Shown: positions 23,380 through 36,000 of the stretch, piece by piece
Numbering within the stretch: the stretch's first letter is position 1
Layout of the letters: each line of letters opens with the position of its first letter
NCBI GenBank assembly: GCA_037893245.1
Contig: JBAIAA010000409.1
Coordinates: 2,409,001 to 2,473,000 of the forward strand
Direction: 5' to 3'
Length of the DNA stretch: 64,000 nt
Origin: Crossaster papposus
Taxonomy: Eukaryota; Echinodermata; Asteroidea; Velatida; Solasteridae
Program-made: the position numbers and the translations under genes
The notes under the pieces: generated by a model
Databases searched by the model: none
Told to the model about the DNA's origin: nothing
What the model saw: only the letters and a program-made list of their open reading frames with translations

Positions 23380-24140
23380 AATGTCTCATTCTAAAGCTCA
23401 TAACAAATACAATGCTAGACAATTGTCAACTCAATTAGAAAATCTGCTTTTCAGGGCGCAACCCCCCCCCCCCCCCCTCCAACCCACCCAAAAAAGAAAA
23501 AGAAAAAAAAAGAACGGACACACCATCTATAACAAAAAGTTAAAACAACTGTTTAACGTTATAAGAGTGACGGAAAGGTTCGTGAATATAGAGTGCATTA
23601 TAATTCATACACATTGAAGTATAACAAATACAACAAGCTCAACGTTCGATTCACCCCTTGTGTAAGGTTTTGTTTCGTTAAGAAAATTCACCCATCAACA
23701 TCTTCATGATATGCCCTTGATTTTGTTGCAAATTTTGTTGCTTCCCTTAGGCCTAATTATACATCCCTCACAAAAAGAATGTCCCCCTCTAATATTATTT
23801 TCTGTATAATTCAAATACTGCTGAGTAGTTGAATTAATTCATGGGGGCCTAGTCTTCGATGCATGTTCAACGCGCGTTGTATAATGTAGGTACATACCGT
23901 ACCTATGCATTCAAATACATGTAGTAGATGTTATTGAGGGCAGTATAATTCACTATTGACAAATGTTCACTGTTTAGATTCATGTCCAAAACACACCTTT
24001 CCAATAAGTCGGCCTATGTTTTTTCGTGGAATGTCTCATTCGAAAGCTCATAACAAAATATAATGCTAGAAAAATATTAATTCAATTTAAAAATCCATTT
24101 TCAGGGTGGAACCCCCCTAAATGAACGGACACACCAACCT
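23380..24140. repeat. Direct duplication inside the foldback core
   Basis: ATGTCTCATTCTAAAGCTCATAA at 23382 and a close copy at 24031 start matching segments of about 110 bp. Both run through a C-rich tract to GAACGGACACACCA (23512 and 24125). Confidence 0.7.
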
Positions 24141-24144
24141 TAAG

Positions 24145-24400
24145 ATTCAAAGCCATTCATGGTCTTTCTCTAAGATACTTACAGGATCTTGTTTTAAAAA
24201 GCATCAAGATAAAAAGTCAGTTTTGGATTTTTGGTAAAATGTTACCCCTATTGACAGGGCTCTTGCAATGGCAGCCCCTATGGAATGCCTTCCCGGCACA
24301 TATTAAACTCAAACTTGCCTCTTTTAAATTTAAAAGTAAAACCTTTCTTTATAGCATCTGTAGTAACATTAATGTGATTCTTTTTTAGTGGTTTCTTAAT
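24145..24400 (+). pseudogene. 3'-terminal fragment of a CR1/L2-like LINE frame
   Basis: The plus strand encodes, across one frameshift near 24283, DRALAMAAP then WNAFPAHIKLKLASFKFKSK and TFLY. This is the typical last stretch of CR1/L2 reverse-transcriptase ORFs. Only the tail is present, as expected for a 5'-truncated insertion, and it lies inside the foldback core. Confidence 0.7.
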
Positions 24401-24818
24401 GCCTCTTTGGATGTAGTTCTTATTTTTAGTCTCACCGTGTCGGGTAGTTGGTTTAAAAACGTCCGTTTTTCAGGAAAGATTGAGACATAACTGTTGCCAG
24501 CAGGGTTATAGGCTTGGGGCATGCGCATCCCCACACTGCGGATGTTACTTTGTACTACTGTAATGCAAACATTAATTGTGTATGCAAAAGTAAATTTGTT
24601 AATGTTATTATTGTCAATAAATCAGAATTAAAGGCAAAGCTAAATTAATTTGATGCACAGAATGGTAATTAAGGCTGAACGGTGGGCAGTTGGAGCATAA
24701 ATTACAGTTAATATGTTCCCTCAAGCCGCATAATCATGTTTATAATTAATTTGGTTCAGTTTAATCTGAATGTGGAAACGAAAAGCAATAGTCAAACAAA
24801 CAAAACATGCACTTTTAC

Positions 24819-25068
24819 CGCGAGGCTAGACACTCTCACCGCGAGGCTAGACACTCTCACCGCGAGGCTTGACACTCTCACCGCGCGGCTTGACACTCTC
24901 ACCGCGAGGCTTGACACTCTCACCGCGAGGCTTGACACTCTCACCGCGCGGCTTGACACTCTCACCGCGCGGCTAGACACTCTCACCGCGCGGCTTGACA
25001 CTCTCACCGCGCGGCTTGACACTCTCACCGCGCGGCCTCACAGACACACACACCGCGCGGCTGAAAAT
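24819..25068. repeat. Right foldback arm, 21-bp minisatellite
   Basis: About twelve inverted units (CCGCGAGGCTAGACACTCTC). They show the same inner-to-outer change from CCGCGAGG to CCGCGCGG as the left arm, mirror-wise. Confidence 0.9.
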
Positions 25069-25196
25069 GACATGAATAGTACACCATACGATAGCCACTA
25101 CGTTGCTGCCTAAAAATATCAAAACAAATTACCAATGGCAAAACAATTTACGATATATAGTGCTACTACTATAACATAAGGCACCATAGTAGACTA

Positions 25197-25568
25197 GGGA
25201 GAGTCGGCCCAGGGAGAGTCGGCCCAGGGAGAGTCGGCCCAGGGGGAGTCGGCCCAGGGGGAGTCGGCCCAGGGGGAGTCGGCCCAGGGGGAGTCGGCCC
25301 AGGGGGAGTCGGCCCAGGGGGAGTCGGCCCAGGGGGAGTCGGCCCAGGCGGAGTCGGCCCAGGGGGAGTCGGCCCAGGGGGAGTCGGCCCAGGGGGAGTC
25401 GGCCCAGGGGGAGTCGGCCCAGGGGGAGTCGGCCCAGGGGGAGTCGGCCCAGGAGGAGTACGTCGGCCCAGGGGGAGTCGGCCCAGGGGGAGTCGGCCCA
25501 GGGGGAGTCGGCCCAGGGGGAGTCGGCCCAGGGGGAGTCGGCCCAGGGGGAGTCGGCCCAGGGGGAGT
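25197..25568. repeat. 15-bp minisatellite, about 25 copies
   Basis: The unit is AGTCGGCCCAGGGGG. The first units read AGGGA instead of AGGGG, and one interruption (GGAGGAGTACGTCGG) lies near 25452. All frames stay open because 15 is divisible by three, so the long P/G/T or W/A/D frames are repeat artefacts. Confidence 0.95.
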
Positions 25569-25946
25569 ATGTGTCCTCCATTTACACGGAAACAAACGTG
25601 TATGTGCACAAAGTCGCCATCACATACATGTACACTTGTGTATACATACAGTCATCTCCTTTGTATTAATTTTGTGTACCATAATGAATAATTCATGATG
25701 AGGCTCAAACTCGGTCGCTGATTGGATCCCTCGGAAAAGCGAGGGAGAATCGTCAAAGACTAAGGTTAAAGTTAAAAATTGCTTGCCAACTTGTGCTTAG
25801 ACTTGACCCAAGTCGGACTTACCATGGAGTTAAGACTACCATTTTGCTTTCGTCAATCCGGCCGAATAATATTGCGCATGCTTTGTTGGCCTTAGATATA
25901 CGGCGCCCTCATCTGGTTGTCGTTCCGCGATCGGCATCAACGTGGG

Positions 25947-26380
25947 ATGCGTTCCACTCACGCGAACGTTGCCAACGTTGGCCAACGTTAGTGTTGTTCG
26001 CTTGAGTGGAACGCAATGTGCGCCAATTATGTTGGCGAACGTTAGCGAAAACGGCGAACGACATTCCGAGCTGTTCGCTGTTGGCCAGTGACGTATTTTA
26101 AAGTTGGCGAAGAGGTTAGCAGACGGTTCTTTTCACGGTTTTGATTTACGTTTCATACGTTTCGTTTTAAATGGTGGATTGTTTTGAGCAGTTATAGGGA
26201 TCTGTTAAAGAAAAATAATGAGTTGGACAAAAAGCAGCCAACCAAACGATGTCACTGTCAATGGGCGCCGCCATTTTGAAAACGTAGTTTTTAAAATATC
26301 GTTCCACTTCAACTAACGCAAACTCAAAACGTAGGCGAACGTTCGCGCAAACAGTTCGCGTAAGTGGAACGCAGCCCAGA
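25947..26380. mobile_element. Inner inverted-repeat unit with GCGTTCCACT ends
   Basis: The ends read GGGATGCGTTCCACTCACGC and, inverted, GGGCTGCGTTCCACTTACGC. GCGAACGTT motifs recur inside. It resembles non-autonomous Harbinger-like units; no target duplication was fixed. Confidence 0.55.
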
Positions 26381-26414
26381 TGTCATATCATGTCATGATA
26401 TGTCATGAACCAAA

Positions 26415-26963
26415 CATGAGGGCGCGCTACTGATGAGGGCGCGCTACTGATGAGGGCGCGCTACTGATGAGGGCGCGCTACTGATGAGGGCGCGCTACTG
26501 ATGAGGGCGCGCTACTGATGAGGGCGCGCTACTGATGAGGGCGCGCTACTGATGAGGGCGCGCTACTGATGAGGGCGCGCTACTGATGAGGGCGCGCTAC
26601 TGATGAGGGCGCGCTACTGATGAGGGCGCGCTACTGATGAGGGCGCGCTACTGATGAGGGCGCGCTATACTGATGAGGGCGCGCTATACTGATGAGGGCG
26701 CGCTATACTGATGAGGGCGCGCTATACTGATGAGGGCGCGCTATACTGATGAGGGCGCGCTATACTGATGAGGGCGCGCTATACTGATGAGGGCGCGCTA
26801 CTGATGAGGGCGCGCTACTGATGAGGGCGCGCTACTGATGAGGGCGCGCTACTGATGAGGGCGCGCTACTGATGAGGGCGCGCTACTGATGAGCGCGCGC
26901 TACTGATGAGGGCGCGCTACTGATGAGGGCGCGCTACTGATGAGCGCGCGCTACTGATGAGCG
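26415..26963. repeat. 17/19-bp minisatellite, about 31 copies
   Basis: The unit is GAGGGCGCGCTACTGAT (17 bp). A central block (about 26660-26800) uses a 19-bp variant with an extra TA (GCGCGCTATACTGAT). The last units change GAGGG to GAGCG. The embedded CTGATGAG word resembles a hammerhead core, but the GAAA half is absent. Confidence 0.95.
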
Positions 26964-27048
26964 CAGACGTGATGCGTGGGGCACGATGTGGATGACCATG
27001 AGCAATGTTACCACAGAATCCCGACTTGGGTCAAGTCTAACTTGTGCT

Positions 27049-27865
27049 AGACCCTTGAGGGAATCCAAAATCATGTACGTTTGTCAAACGCCGGCTCCAA
27101 TGCGAACATGGATCTAGCTGCATTTTGTAAACTACGCATGCGTGAGACCAGAACGCACACGAAGCCGGGATTTGAAAAAGAGACAGCGTTAACGAATCTG
27201 CGCATACGCGGGCGCCGAAATAACACAAGGGTCTATGAGGCTAGACTAGGATATTCGTTGCTACCTATCAATTTTGGCCGAAAAAAGTGACAAAAAAATA
27301 AGCGACAATTGTTTTTCTTGTAGTGTGTGAAATTGGTTTGAAATAAAACCGAATAAATTAAACGACAGACATTTCATGACACGTTGATATTTTTGTTACA
27401 CTTGCTATTCAGTGCTGTATTTATTTTATTCTACCATTTTCAAACTGGTAGAAGGATTACACTAAACCCCAATTCATTAATGTAACTTTACATTTATCTG
27501 AACTATTACAAAAAACATATACGGTAACAATAAACATATGGATTGTTTATCTTCAATATTCAGCTTCCAACGGACGGATTCAATAATGGAAACCAGAAGC
27601 TAAGATAAGATTTCTGATAAAATATGATTATTTACAACTGAATTTTGTATGTACACATTTTGTTATACCGAAAGGTTCTTTTTAGATAACAGGGTTAAAT
27701 CAATGGAACATTTATAATAACGCAGTTGTAAATAGTATTAAAGCATAATGATTTTACTCTGCATACTTTCCCTCATCTGGACGGATGAATGATTAGTTTA
27801 TAAAGCCAATCAAAACTTGCATCACATTGTATTAAAGATTTTAACTGGTAAAGAAAATAGAACCT
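27049..27865. other. Gene-free stretch
   Basis: AT-rich DNA without a supported gene. A GC-richer part at 27060-27260 has no recognisable frame. Confidence 0.4.
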
Positions 27866-28598
27866 TTTATAGAGAAGACGAGAGAAGACGAGACAAGGTA
27901 AGAGAAGGTGAGAGAAGACGAGAGAAGACGAAAAACGAGAAAAGACGGGAAACGAGAGAAGACGGGAGAAGACGAGGGAAGACGAGGGAAGACGAGAGAA
28001 GACGAGAGAAGACGAGAGAAGACGAAGGGAGACGAGAAAAGACATGAAAAGACTGGAAGAGACGGGAAGAGACTGAAAAAGACGGGGAAAGGCAGGAAAG
28101 ATAAGAGACAGGAAAAGGCGAGAAAAGACAGAAGACAGGAAAAGACAGGAAAGGGAGAGAAGATGAGAGAAGACGAGAGAAGGAAAGAAAAAAAAGGAAA
28201 AGAAAACAAAGACGATAGACGAGGGAAGAAGAGAAAAGACGAGAAAAGACATGAAGAGATGGGAAGAGACGGGAAGAGACTGGAAAAAACGAGAAAAGGC
28301 GGGAAAGATAAAAGACAGAAAAAGACGAGAAAAGACGAGAAAAGACAGAAAAGGGAAAGAAGATGAGAGAAGACGAGAGAAGACGAGAGAAGGAAAAAAA
28401 AAAGAAAAAAAGAAAAAAAGATGATAGACGAGAGAAGATGAGAGAAGATGAGAGAAGACGAGAGAAGACGAGAGAAGAGACAGGAAAAGACGGGAAATGG
28501 GGGGAAAGGGAAAAGACAGGAAAAGACGAGAAAAGACGAGAAAAGACGAGGAAAGACCAGAAAAGATAGAAAATAACAGGAAAAGACAGGAAATCTAC
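27866..28598. repeat. Polypurine tract of about 0.73 kb
   Basis: The plus strand is almost only A and G with periodic C (GAGAAGACGAGAGAAGACGA). A larger period of about 210 bp is visible: the GAGAGAAGGAAAGAAAAAAA block near 28170 recurs near 28380. The long frames on either strand (charged K/R/E on plus, S/F/L on minus) are compositional artefacts. Mirror symmetry makes triplex (H-DNA) formation possible. Confidence 0.9.
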
Positions 28599-29879
28599 GA
28601 GTTGTTTCTATCTGACACGGCAGACTTTTTGCGGCATAAATGTAACTCCCCAATGCAGACGATTCAATGTACGGTAAATTATGTACACAGCACCGATACA
28701 CAAATGTTTCTCCCAAGTCTGCATAATGCAATGCGATGGTGGAACACATGCGTCTGGACTCACAGGTAGCACCCAAAACAGCTCGATTTTTAAGAGTCAC
28801 AATTTTGACCCCCAACATTTGTTCTTGTGCGACAGTCGCAGAAATAACACAAAAACAGTAGATTTTTAAAGGATGGTTGCGTATACGTTTATATATCTTA
28901 CTTTTTAATGCTCTCCAGTTCAAACACCGTTTCGTTTAATAAAACCTGAATGGTAGCCTATTTAGGAGCTTTCACAGACGGAGTCGCCCTTTAAAATTGA
29001 AGGATTCAATTTAGTAGGGCAATTTGGAAGAGTGGTAGGACCAATACATTTCTTTTAGAAAATAACCTTTTTGGAGATTTGGACGGCTTTTGCAAAGATA
29101 ATATTTGAACCAACTGTACATGAAGAGCAGCTAGTGTTTGTGGCTATGGCCTTGTTTCTAGATGCAAACTAATTATATCATGCACTCTTCAGATAATACC
29201 ACCATTTCCAAAGGTACAGTACATACCATTTGCAGCTATCCAAAAAGTAACCAACCAAATTACTTTTGAAAAGCTTAGGCCTACCTGTTGCAAAAATATT
29301 ATTGACACTAAAACTGCCTGTAAAATATTTCTTTCTGGCATGCTGTCATTTTGAGGGAACAAAAACCCATCAAACGAAGGTAATTTCCAAAGATGCATCT
29401 CAGAGACGCATATTTGAAAAATTCCATTAGTAAAGTAAAACGCCGCTACTCCGAACACCGTTACACCGAACATACGGCTATACCGAACACCAACATTGGC
29501 TCTGATTTAACAATATCCACTATCACTGGCTCCCGATTGTTGACCAAACATACCAAACAATGTTGTTGAAAAGATGTCACCAGATTTGTCAAAATCCAAT
29601 GGGTATATCAAGCGCTTTTTGGGCCATTTTTAATTCCTAAACATTAATGGCCAGTGCTTTATGTTAAAGAGTGACGGGTGGTTATTATTTCCCCAATGAA
29701 AAGAAGGGAAAAACCAACCGTTGCTTTAGAGTTTGATGCAATGAATCAGCTTAGAAACTATGTACATGTAATTACATGGTTGGCACCTGTTCAAAGTTGT
29801 TACAGGCAAGGGCAGTATAAGAACAAACGCTGCCTGTGCCCCCCTCTCCTTTTCCCCAAATCCGGCACAATTCTCGTCA
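28599..29879. other. 3' flank of CCDC146
   Basis: This follows the CCDC146 stop codon on the minus strand. A candidate poly(A) signal ATTAAA on minus lies at 29629-29634, about 250 bp past the stop. The rest shows no supported gene. Confidence 0.35.
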
Positions 29880-30083
29880 TCAGATCTCGATGGGCTTGAT
29901 GATGGGCTTGCGGATGTGTCTCATGTTGGCACCCGGCTCCTGGGGCTTGAAGGGGGCGTGGACGCCGTACGGGCGGGGTACCGGCAGCTCGCTGTCGTCG
30001 TCCGGGATGTATGCGTTCGGGCGTGGCTCGGCTGTTGTGGTGGTCCCGCCCACCGTGATGTACTGCTCCTCCTCCTCGTCTGC
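29880..30083 (-). CDS. CCDC146: CCDC146 coding exon 15 and stop
   Basis: 204 bp including TGA at 29880-29882. It reads [39 protein letters not shown] and the conserved tail [19 protein letters not shown]. Acceptor GACACAG. The GC-rich codon use contrasts with the surrounding AT-rich DNA. Confidence 0.96.
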   Translation of the reverse strand, partial: ADEEEEQYITVGGTTTTAEPRPNAYIPDDDSELPVPRPYGVHAPFKPQEPGANMRHIRKPIIKPIEI

Positions 30084-33000
30084 CTGTGTCATCAGAAAGA
30101 GAAAAAAACAAAACCAATCTATCAGTATTAACTCCTTCACACAATGCACTGGATTACACAAAAGACTGCATAGCTGCCTTTGGTCAGCAGCTGCACTGTA
30201 CTATGGCCCTGATCGTACACCCGTCACACTGTGAACGACCTGGATGTGATTTTGGTAAATATTACCCAATATCACATACACGCCACTGAAGTCACATCTG
30301 AGCCAGAAATCACATTCAGGATTATGGCGTTAAAGTCCAAGATTAAATCCTGTGTTAGCGCCTTACCAACATCACATCCACTGTCTGGCCACTTTAATAA
30401 CCAAAATCGCATCTAGTGTCTGGGCCCTACCCAAAATCAAATTGTGTTTTCACACCAGTCACCAAAATCACATCCAGGATTAAAGTCATAAGCCCCAATG
30501 GTCAGACGCCCAACTGTAACTTCAATTATACTAATCAATGAACACTATTGACCCTATTAATTATGGGTCAACAGTGGTCATGATAATTAATTTGCCTGTA
30601 GTCAGACCTTGCTAACTGTTATCAGGCCGTGTTCTACGTGTTATCAGGTCGTGTTCTATGTGTTACGAGGCCGTGTTCTAGGACAGGTGACATCATTCCG
30701 GCATCAAGGGGTGAATAAGGCTGGTTTATATTCGGCACGAAAGCATACGCGAGTTCGTGATGTCAGGGCATTTTTTCACACTGTGCATTTCAAACAGTTG
30801 TACAAATTTCAACCCTGGCAAAATTTTGCAGCCAATGCTTCTTGACTTAAGGATTAACCAGTTCGCGCCGGATGACGTATATAAACGCAAAGTTTTCCCA
30901 AATTCAAAACGGATGACGCATAAACACGCCAAGTTCAAGTTCGGAAATGTCTGTCAGCAGCGAGCAAGGCCGGAAATGCGTGGGTTGTCATTGACACGCC
31001 AAGTTCAAGTTCGGAAATGTCTGTCAGCAGCGAGCAAGGCCGGAAATGCGTGGGTGTGCTTCCCCGCACTATCGGCCTGAACCCGCTTCGGATCGAGTTT
31101 CGTTAAAAATAATCCCGCCCCTCGTCTCGGTGATGTTAAAATAATCCCGGCGCGAACTGGTTAACTTGGCTGCAGCTTTCAATTATGCACGCACACAGAA
31201 GAGTGTGCCACTGCTAGCCGTTATTCAGGTTATTTCAGTCAGAAAGCAGCTTGCAGCAGTTTTAATCATTGACAAAATTAGGAAAGTTGAATCCTCTGAA
31301 CCCCATGTAGTGTGCACACCGAATGCTTGGGTCAGATCGCAAAAGTTCCCAAGATTCATCTTTTGCCCTCTACTACCGAAACCACTCGACCATGCTTGGA
31401 AAAGATAATAGAAAAAGCTGCAATAGCTAGGGTAAGACAATCTAATACCCATGTTCTAGTCGATACACCACAAGACCACCACAAGACCACCACAAGACCT
31501 CCAAAAGGCCACCACAAGGCCACCACAAGGCCACCACAAGGCCACCACAAGGCCACCACAAGGCCACCACAAGGCCACCACAAGGCCACCACAAGGCCAC
31601 CACAAGGCCACCACAAGACCACCACAAGACCTCCAAAAGGCCACCACAAGGCCACCACAAGGCCACCACAAGGCCGCCACAAGACCGCCACAAGACCGCC
31701 ACAAGACCGCCACAAGACCGCCACAAGACCGCCACAAGACCGCCACAAGACCGCCACAAGACCGCCACAAGACCGCCACAAGACCGCCACAAGACCATCA
31801 CAAGACCATCACAAGACCATCACAAGGCCATCACAAGACCATCACCTCCAATTAGCTACGTGTATTCAAAATGAGCAGCTATACACAAACATTCCTTTGT
31901 CACTGTTCATGTCCTGATACCCACGTCTGGCGCCAATCTCACGGAGCTGCTAAGCACAAAAATTAGCTCAGCATGAAAATTTGCCCTTGGCAAAAACAGG
32001 GTTACAGACCAAATTCTCACGTGATCTTTATTGTTTGTGATTAATATTGCTTGATCGACATGCTTAGCATGAAAAATGCATGACATTTTGGCTGGCAACC
32101 TGTTTTTAATGAGCAAGAATTTTGTTGTGCTTAGTAGCTTTTGTGCTTGCTCTTGCGTCTAATTAGCTACATGTTTTTTTAAAGGAACAGCTACACAAAC
32201 ATTCCTTTGTCATTGTTACCCACGTCTAGGGCCAGATTCACGGAGCTGCTAAGCACAACAATTTGCTTAGCATAAACATTTGCACTACGCAAAAACAGGG
32301 TTAGAGACCAAATTTTCACGTGATTTTCATTATTGAATAAATGTGTGTTCGAGAAGTTTTAATCACTCTGTTTAATACCGCTTAGAGTCTGGGTGCTGAT
32401 AATTACCCGAGCCGAACACATATTTATTCCAATTCATAAATACCTTTTTTGTAAAATTCAGCCAAAAAAGCCCAGAAATTACCGGGAAAATTGTCGCAAG
32501 TAAATTTCGGTGTTTCGCAATTCTGTGTGTGTCAAATGACATGTTTCTACCTCTGTCGCTCTACACAATACATGCAATAAAGCGTATTTACTATGAACCA
32601 TACTATTACTGCCATTGGCAACCTCGTTCTTAGGGTGTCGAGCTGTTCACGCCCAACACTACCCGCTCTTACTATTGGAGACGAGGTACGGTTGGAAATA
32701 AAGTGAACCCTGGGGACGGGTATAATGCGACATCGGGTGACAGGGTTTTGTTGCCAGCTGGTTTTAAACACTTCCAGTCATGTCTTTATTGTCTGTTTAA
32801 TACCGGCCACGTGACGGTCTCTCGACCAATAGGAATGCCTAAACCGTCCCAGGTATTTATGAATGTTTGTGATTGACATTCCGCGTTTTGTTTGCTTCGC
32901 ATGAAAAACACATGGAATTTTGGCTGGTAAACTGTTTTTTTTACTGAGCAAGACTTTTTGTGCTTAGCTGCTCTTGTGCTTGCTTTTGCTTGCTCTACAG

Positions 33001-36000
33001 TTATTAATCTCTGCAAAGGAGGTTTTGTTTTTGCCGGTGTTCATATGTGACCCAGCACGAGTAAATGAGACACTTTGAGGCCAAAATAAAATTTGAGATT
33101 TAGATTTTATCATTTAAAGCTTGTTTAGCTTTAAATGATGAAATCAAAATCTCAATTTTAATTTTTGCCGCAAAGTGTCTCATTTACTCGTGCTGGGTCA
33201 CATTTGTTTGTTTGTTTGTTTGTCAGCAGGATTACAACAAAACTACCAGAGGGATTTTAACAAATTTTGGTTGGTAGACAATACGGGTCAAGAATAATTC
33301 CATTACATTTTCATATTGATCTGGATCTAGATCAGGAATTTTGATCACTTTTGATGCGCAAATTAGTAAACACTCAATTTCTCACGGCAATTCTCCCCTG
33401 TTCGTTACTTTGACGATAGAATACTATGTATTGGTTACAGACCAAATTTTATTTGTGATTGATATTCAGCTGTTTTTTTTGCTTAGCATGAAAAACACAT
33501 GGAATTTTGGCTGGTAAACTGTTTTTACTGAGCAAGACTTCTTTGTGCTAAGCAAATGTTTGTGCTCAGCAGCTTTTGTGCTTAGCAGCTTTTGTGCTTG
33601 CTCTTGCTACAGTTATTACCTCTGCCAATGAGGTTATGTTTGTGCCAGTGTTCATTTGCTTGTCTGTTTGTTTGTTTGTTTGTCAGCAGGATTACGAAAA
33701 AACTACCAAAGGGAATTTAACGAATCTTGGTTGGTAGACAGCTTACGGGTCAAGAATAATTCCCTTACATTATCAGATTGATCTGGATCTAGATCAGGAA
33801 TTTCAATCAATTGTTGCGAAAATTGGTAAACACTGAATTTCTCACGGCAATTCTCTCTCGTTCTTTTTTGGGGGCAATAGAAAACTATTTATTGGACACT
33901 TTTAGTTGATCGCATACTTACGGTGCAGGTGAAGGCGCATTGTGTTTTTATTCAGGGTACCAGCGAAGCAAATCAGTGTCATATTAGGCACCTGCGCCCG
34001 AAACCGCACATTTGGGCGCACTAGCATTTACTTGGCGTGTGTAGCACAGATTTGTCACTTCCGTAGCCCAAACGACAGCGCAACACTTCAAATGATTTCT
34101 TAACATTGGGAGATATCGTGTTGTGGCGGTCGGTGAGGAGGTCTGCGCTTTCCGAGTGCCCTTTTTCTAGTTGGTCTTGCGTCTGGCCTTGTGATGGACT
34201 TGACTGTACACCGATACTAACCATTTTCCTCATGGTGGTGTCGTCCTGGCGCCGCTTCTCGTCCCGCACTGTTCGCTCCCAGGTGCGGGCGGCCTCCTCG
34301 GAGGGTGCCTCGCCTTGCTCCATGCGCAGGTACGACTGCTCCAGCTCCGCCTCCCGGCTCCGGACCCATTGCTGGAGGCCCAGGGCCTCGGCCTGCCGCA
34401 TGGACAGCTCCGAGACCGCCGCCATCATCTTGCGGGTCACGTCCTTGATCTTAGCCTGAATCTCATTGACCTGGAGGGTGGATGGAGATACGTGACTGGA
34501 GTATTATTGATGTTCCCAAACGTGGCGCAGCCCCTAACTTTGCACACTTTGATTGTTCAACTCTAGTGGCTTGCTAGAGCAAAAGTTTTAATTAAAATTT
34601 AACAGTAAGTGAAATTTTATCAAGCTCTAAATTTATTTTAGTTTATCAATCTAAAAAATCAGCCAAAAATGCATTTTGGCGTGATTTTCAAACTTTTATT
34701 TGGGTGTTTAATCGAGCGATAAAACATGGCCCAGACAGTTTTAAACACTTTTTTGACTTCTATGAAGTCTGATCTATGACCATTTCATTGGTTGAAACCT
34801 CCCAAAGCATGCGCAATACAACCAATGAGTCCATTATATGAATAGTTCCAATGTCATATCACGCGTCTATCTTGCATTCCCTTAGATCTGATATACATGT
34901 AACAGCACGTGCGCGAGGCACATACCATTAAAATACCTGAAAGGGTGTTCAACAAAATTGTTGAACAATTTAAATTTTTGTTTACCTGTTTCGACTTTTC
35001 GACCAATAGGCATTTGTGAATGTGAATACAAAATATGGTTGACCAACTCAACACTGTTACTGCCCTCACTCGGGCATTAAAGCGTCCAGGCCCATGATTC
35101 GTGTTTTCAACATACTAATACTTGTTTAAAGGTTGGATACAACCTTTGCAGATATCAAAAATCTTTACTACGGAATTATTAAGAAAAATCCTACTTATCT
35201 GAAAGTAAATAATGATTGTAGGCATCCAGCAAAATGATTGCGCTAGATATCCTGTAATTAATTGTTTTGAAAAATTGAATTTTATATAAACTAAATTCGC
35301 GATTGCTGTTTGTCTTGCTTTTCTCAGCATCCATGAATGTAAAACTTTGGACAGGTCAGTTAAACGCTATTTACTCTAGAATACAACCCCCCAAATCCAC
35401 CCATTTCTGATAATTCAAGCAAAAACCACATTGTTGATTCCCTTATTGATAACCATTTTTTTTACCGGCCAATTACATTTTTATTTTCTTATTTAAATCA
35501 AATACTTGTTACAAATACATACACTTCTTTTAAATTGTCCAGGAACAGTCTCAAAAAACAAAATGTGATAAATGTTTGACAAAATTGTCAACTAAAGTGT
35601 ACATCTTGACGATACCTTCTTGGCCAGCTGTAATGTATCCTCTTTGCCACTGTCTACTTTGCTCTGGACGGTCTGGGCAAGTCTCTGCACCTGCTCATAA
35701 ACCAGATCCTTCTCTAGAAGTTGCTCCTCCTTTTCGGCAAGACGAACCTCCAGCTTTACATGAAAAAAACAAAACCATACCCAGCGCTAGATGACAAACC
35801 TTTCCTCTATGAGGCCAGATCAGTGTATAGCAGCGGTACATGCCAATTTACTCCAGCTGCAGTGCGTGGAACGGTTTTTTACACGTACAGTGAAGAGCAC
35901 TTCTTTAGTTATTACATGGCATATGGCTTTGCTTACACAGTGTAATACACTACGGCCTCATAGCATGACCCAGTTGACCTTAGTTTCCTATGGGATTTCT

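Larger units (their letters stand above)
22367..25087. mobile_element. Foldback (TU-like) element with minisatellite arms
   Basis: Long inverted arms made of 21-bp tandem repeats flank a 2.2-kb core. The outermost parts are inverted copies (GTGTACTATTCATGTCATTT at 22371 and its complement at 25081), followed by one GTGTGTGTGTCTGTGAGG word on each side and then the tandem units. ACGATAG occurs just outside both ends (22360-22366 and 25088-25094), a candidate 7-bp target duplication. Foldback elements with short-repeat arms are known from Drosophila (FB) and sea urchin (TU). No transposase is present. Confidence 0.85.
25798..27039. mobile_element. TIR element with internal minisatellite and 9-bp target duplication
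   Basis: The ends TAGACTTGACCCAAGTCGG (25798) and CCGACTTGGGTCAAGTCTA (27021-27039) are perfect 19-bp inverted repeats. ACTTGTGCT flanks both sides (25789-25797 and 27040-27048). The interior holds a second inverted-repeat unit (25947-26380) and the 17/19-bp minisatellite. There is no transposase. The superfamily is not assigned; 9-bp duplications suit foldback or Merlin-like elements. Confidence 0.85.

Noticed and set aside
24736-25113. 125-codon plus-strand frame with TARLDTL repeats
   Set aside because: It is the foldback-arm minisatellite with a period of 21 bp, open in both strands.
25129-25609. Three overlapping 130-150 codon minus-strand frames (G/R/L/P, P/G/T/P, W/A/D/S rich)
   Set aside because: They are forced by a 15-bp repeat whose period is divisible by three; all three minus frames are open together.
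26415-26963. Tandem hammerhead ribozymes suggested by repeated CTGATGAG
   Set aside because: The repeat unit lacks the GAAA half of the core and a cleavage site.
22394-26963. CRISPR-like arrays
   Set aside because: Units are contiguous without unique spacers and lie in a spliced eukaryotic genome.
27841-28923. 360-codon minus-strand frame rich in S, L and F
   Set aside because: It is a compositional artefact of the polypurine/polypyrimidine tract; the first 100 codons outside it have no known domain.
31312-31917. 201-codon plus-strand frame rich in H, K, T, R and P
   Set aside because: It comes from the 11-bp minisatellite (33-bp triple period) inside a CCDC146 intron; minus frames are open as well.
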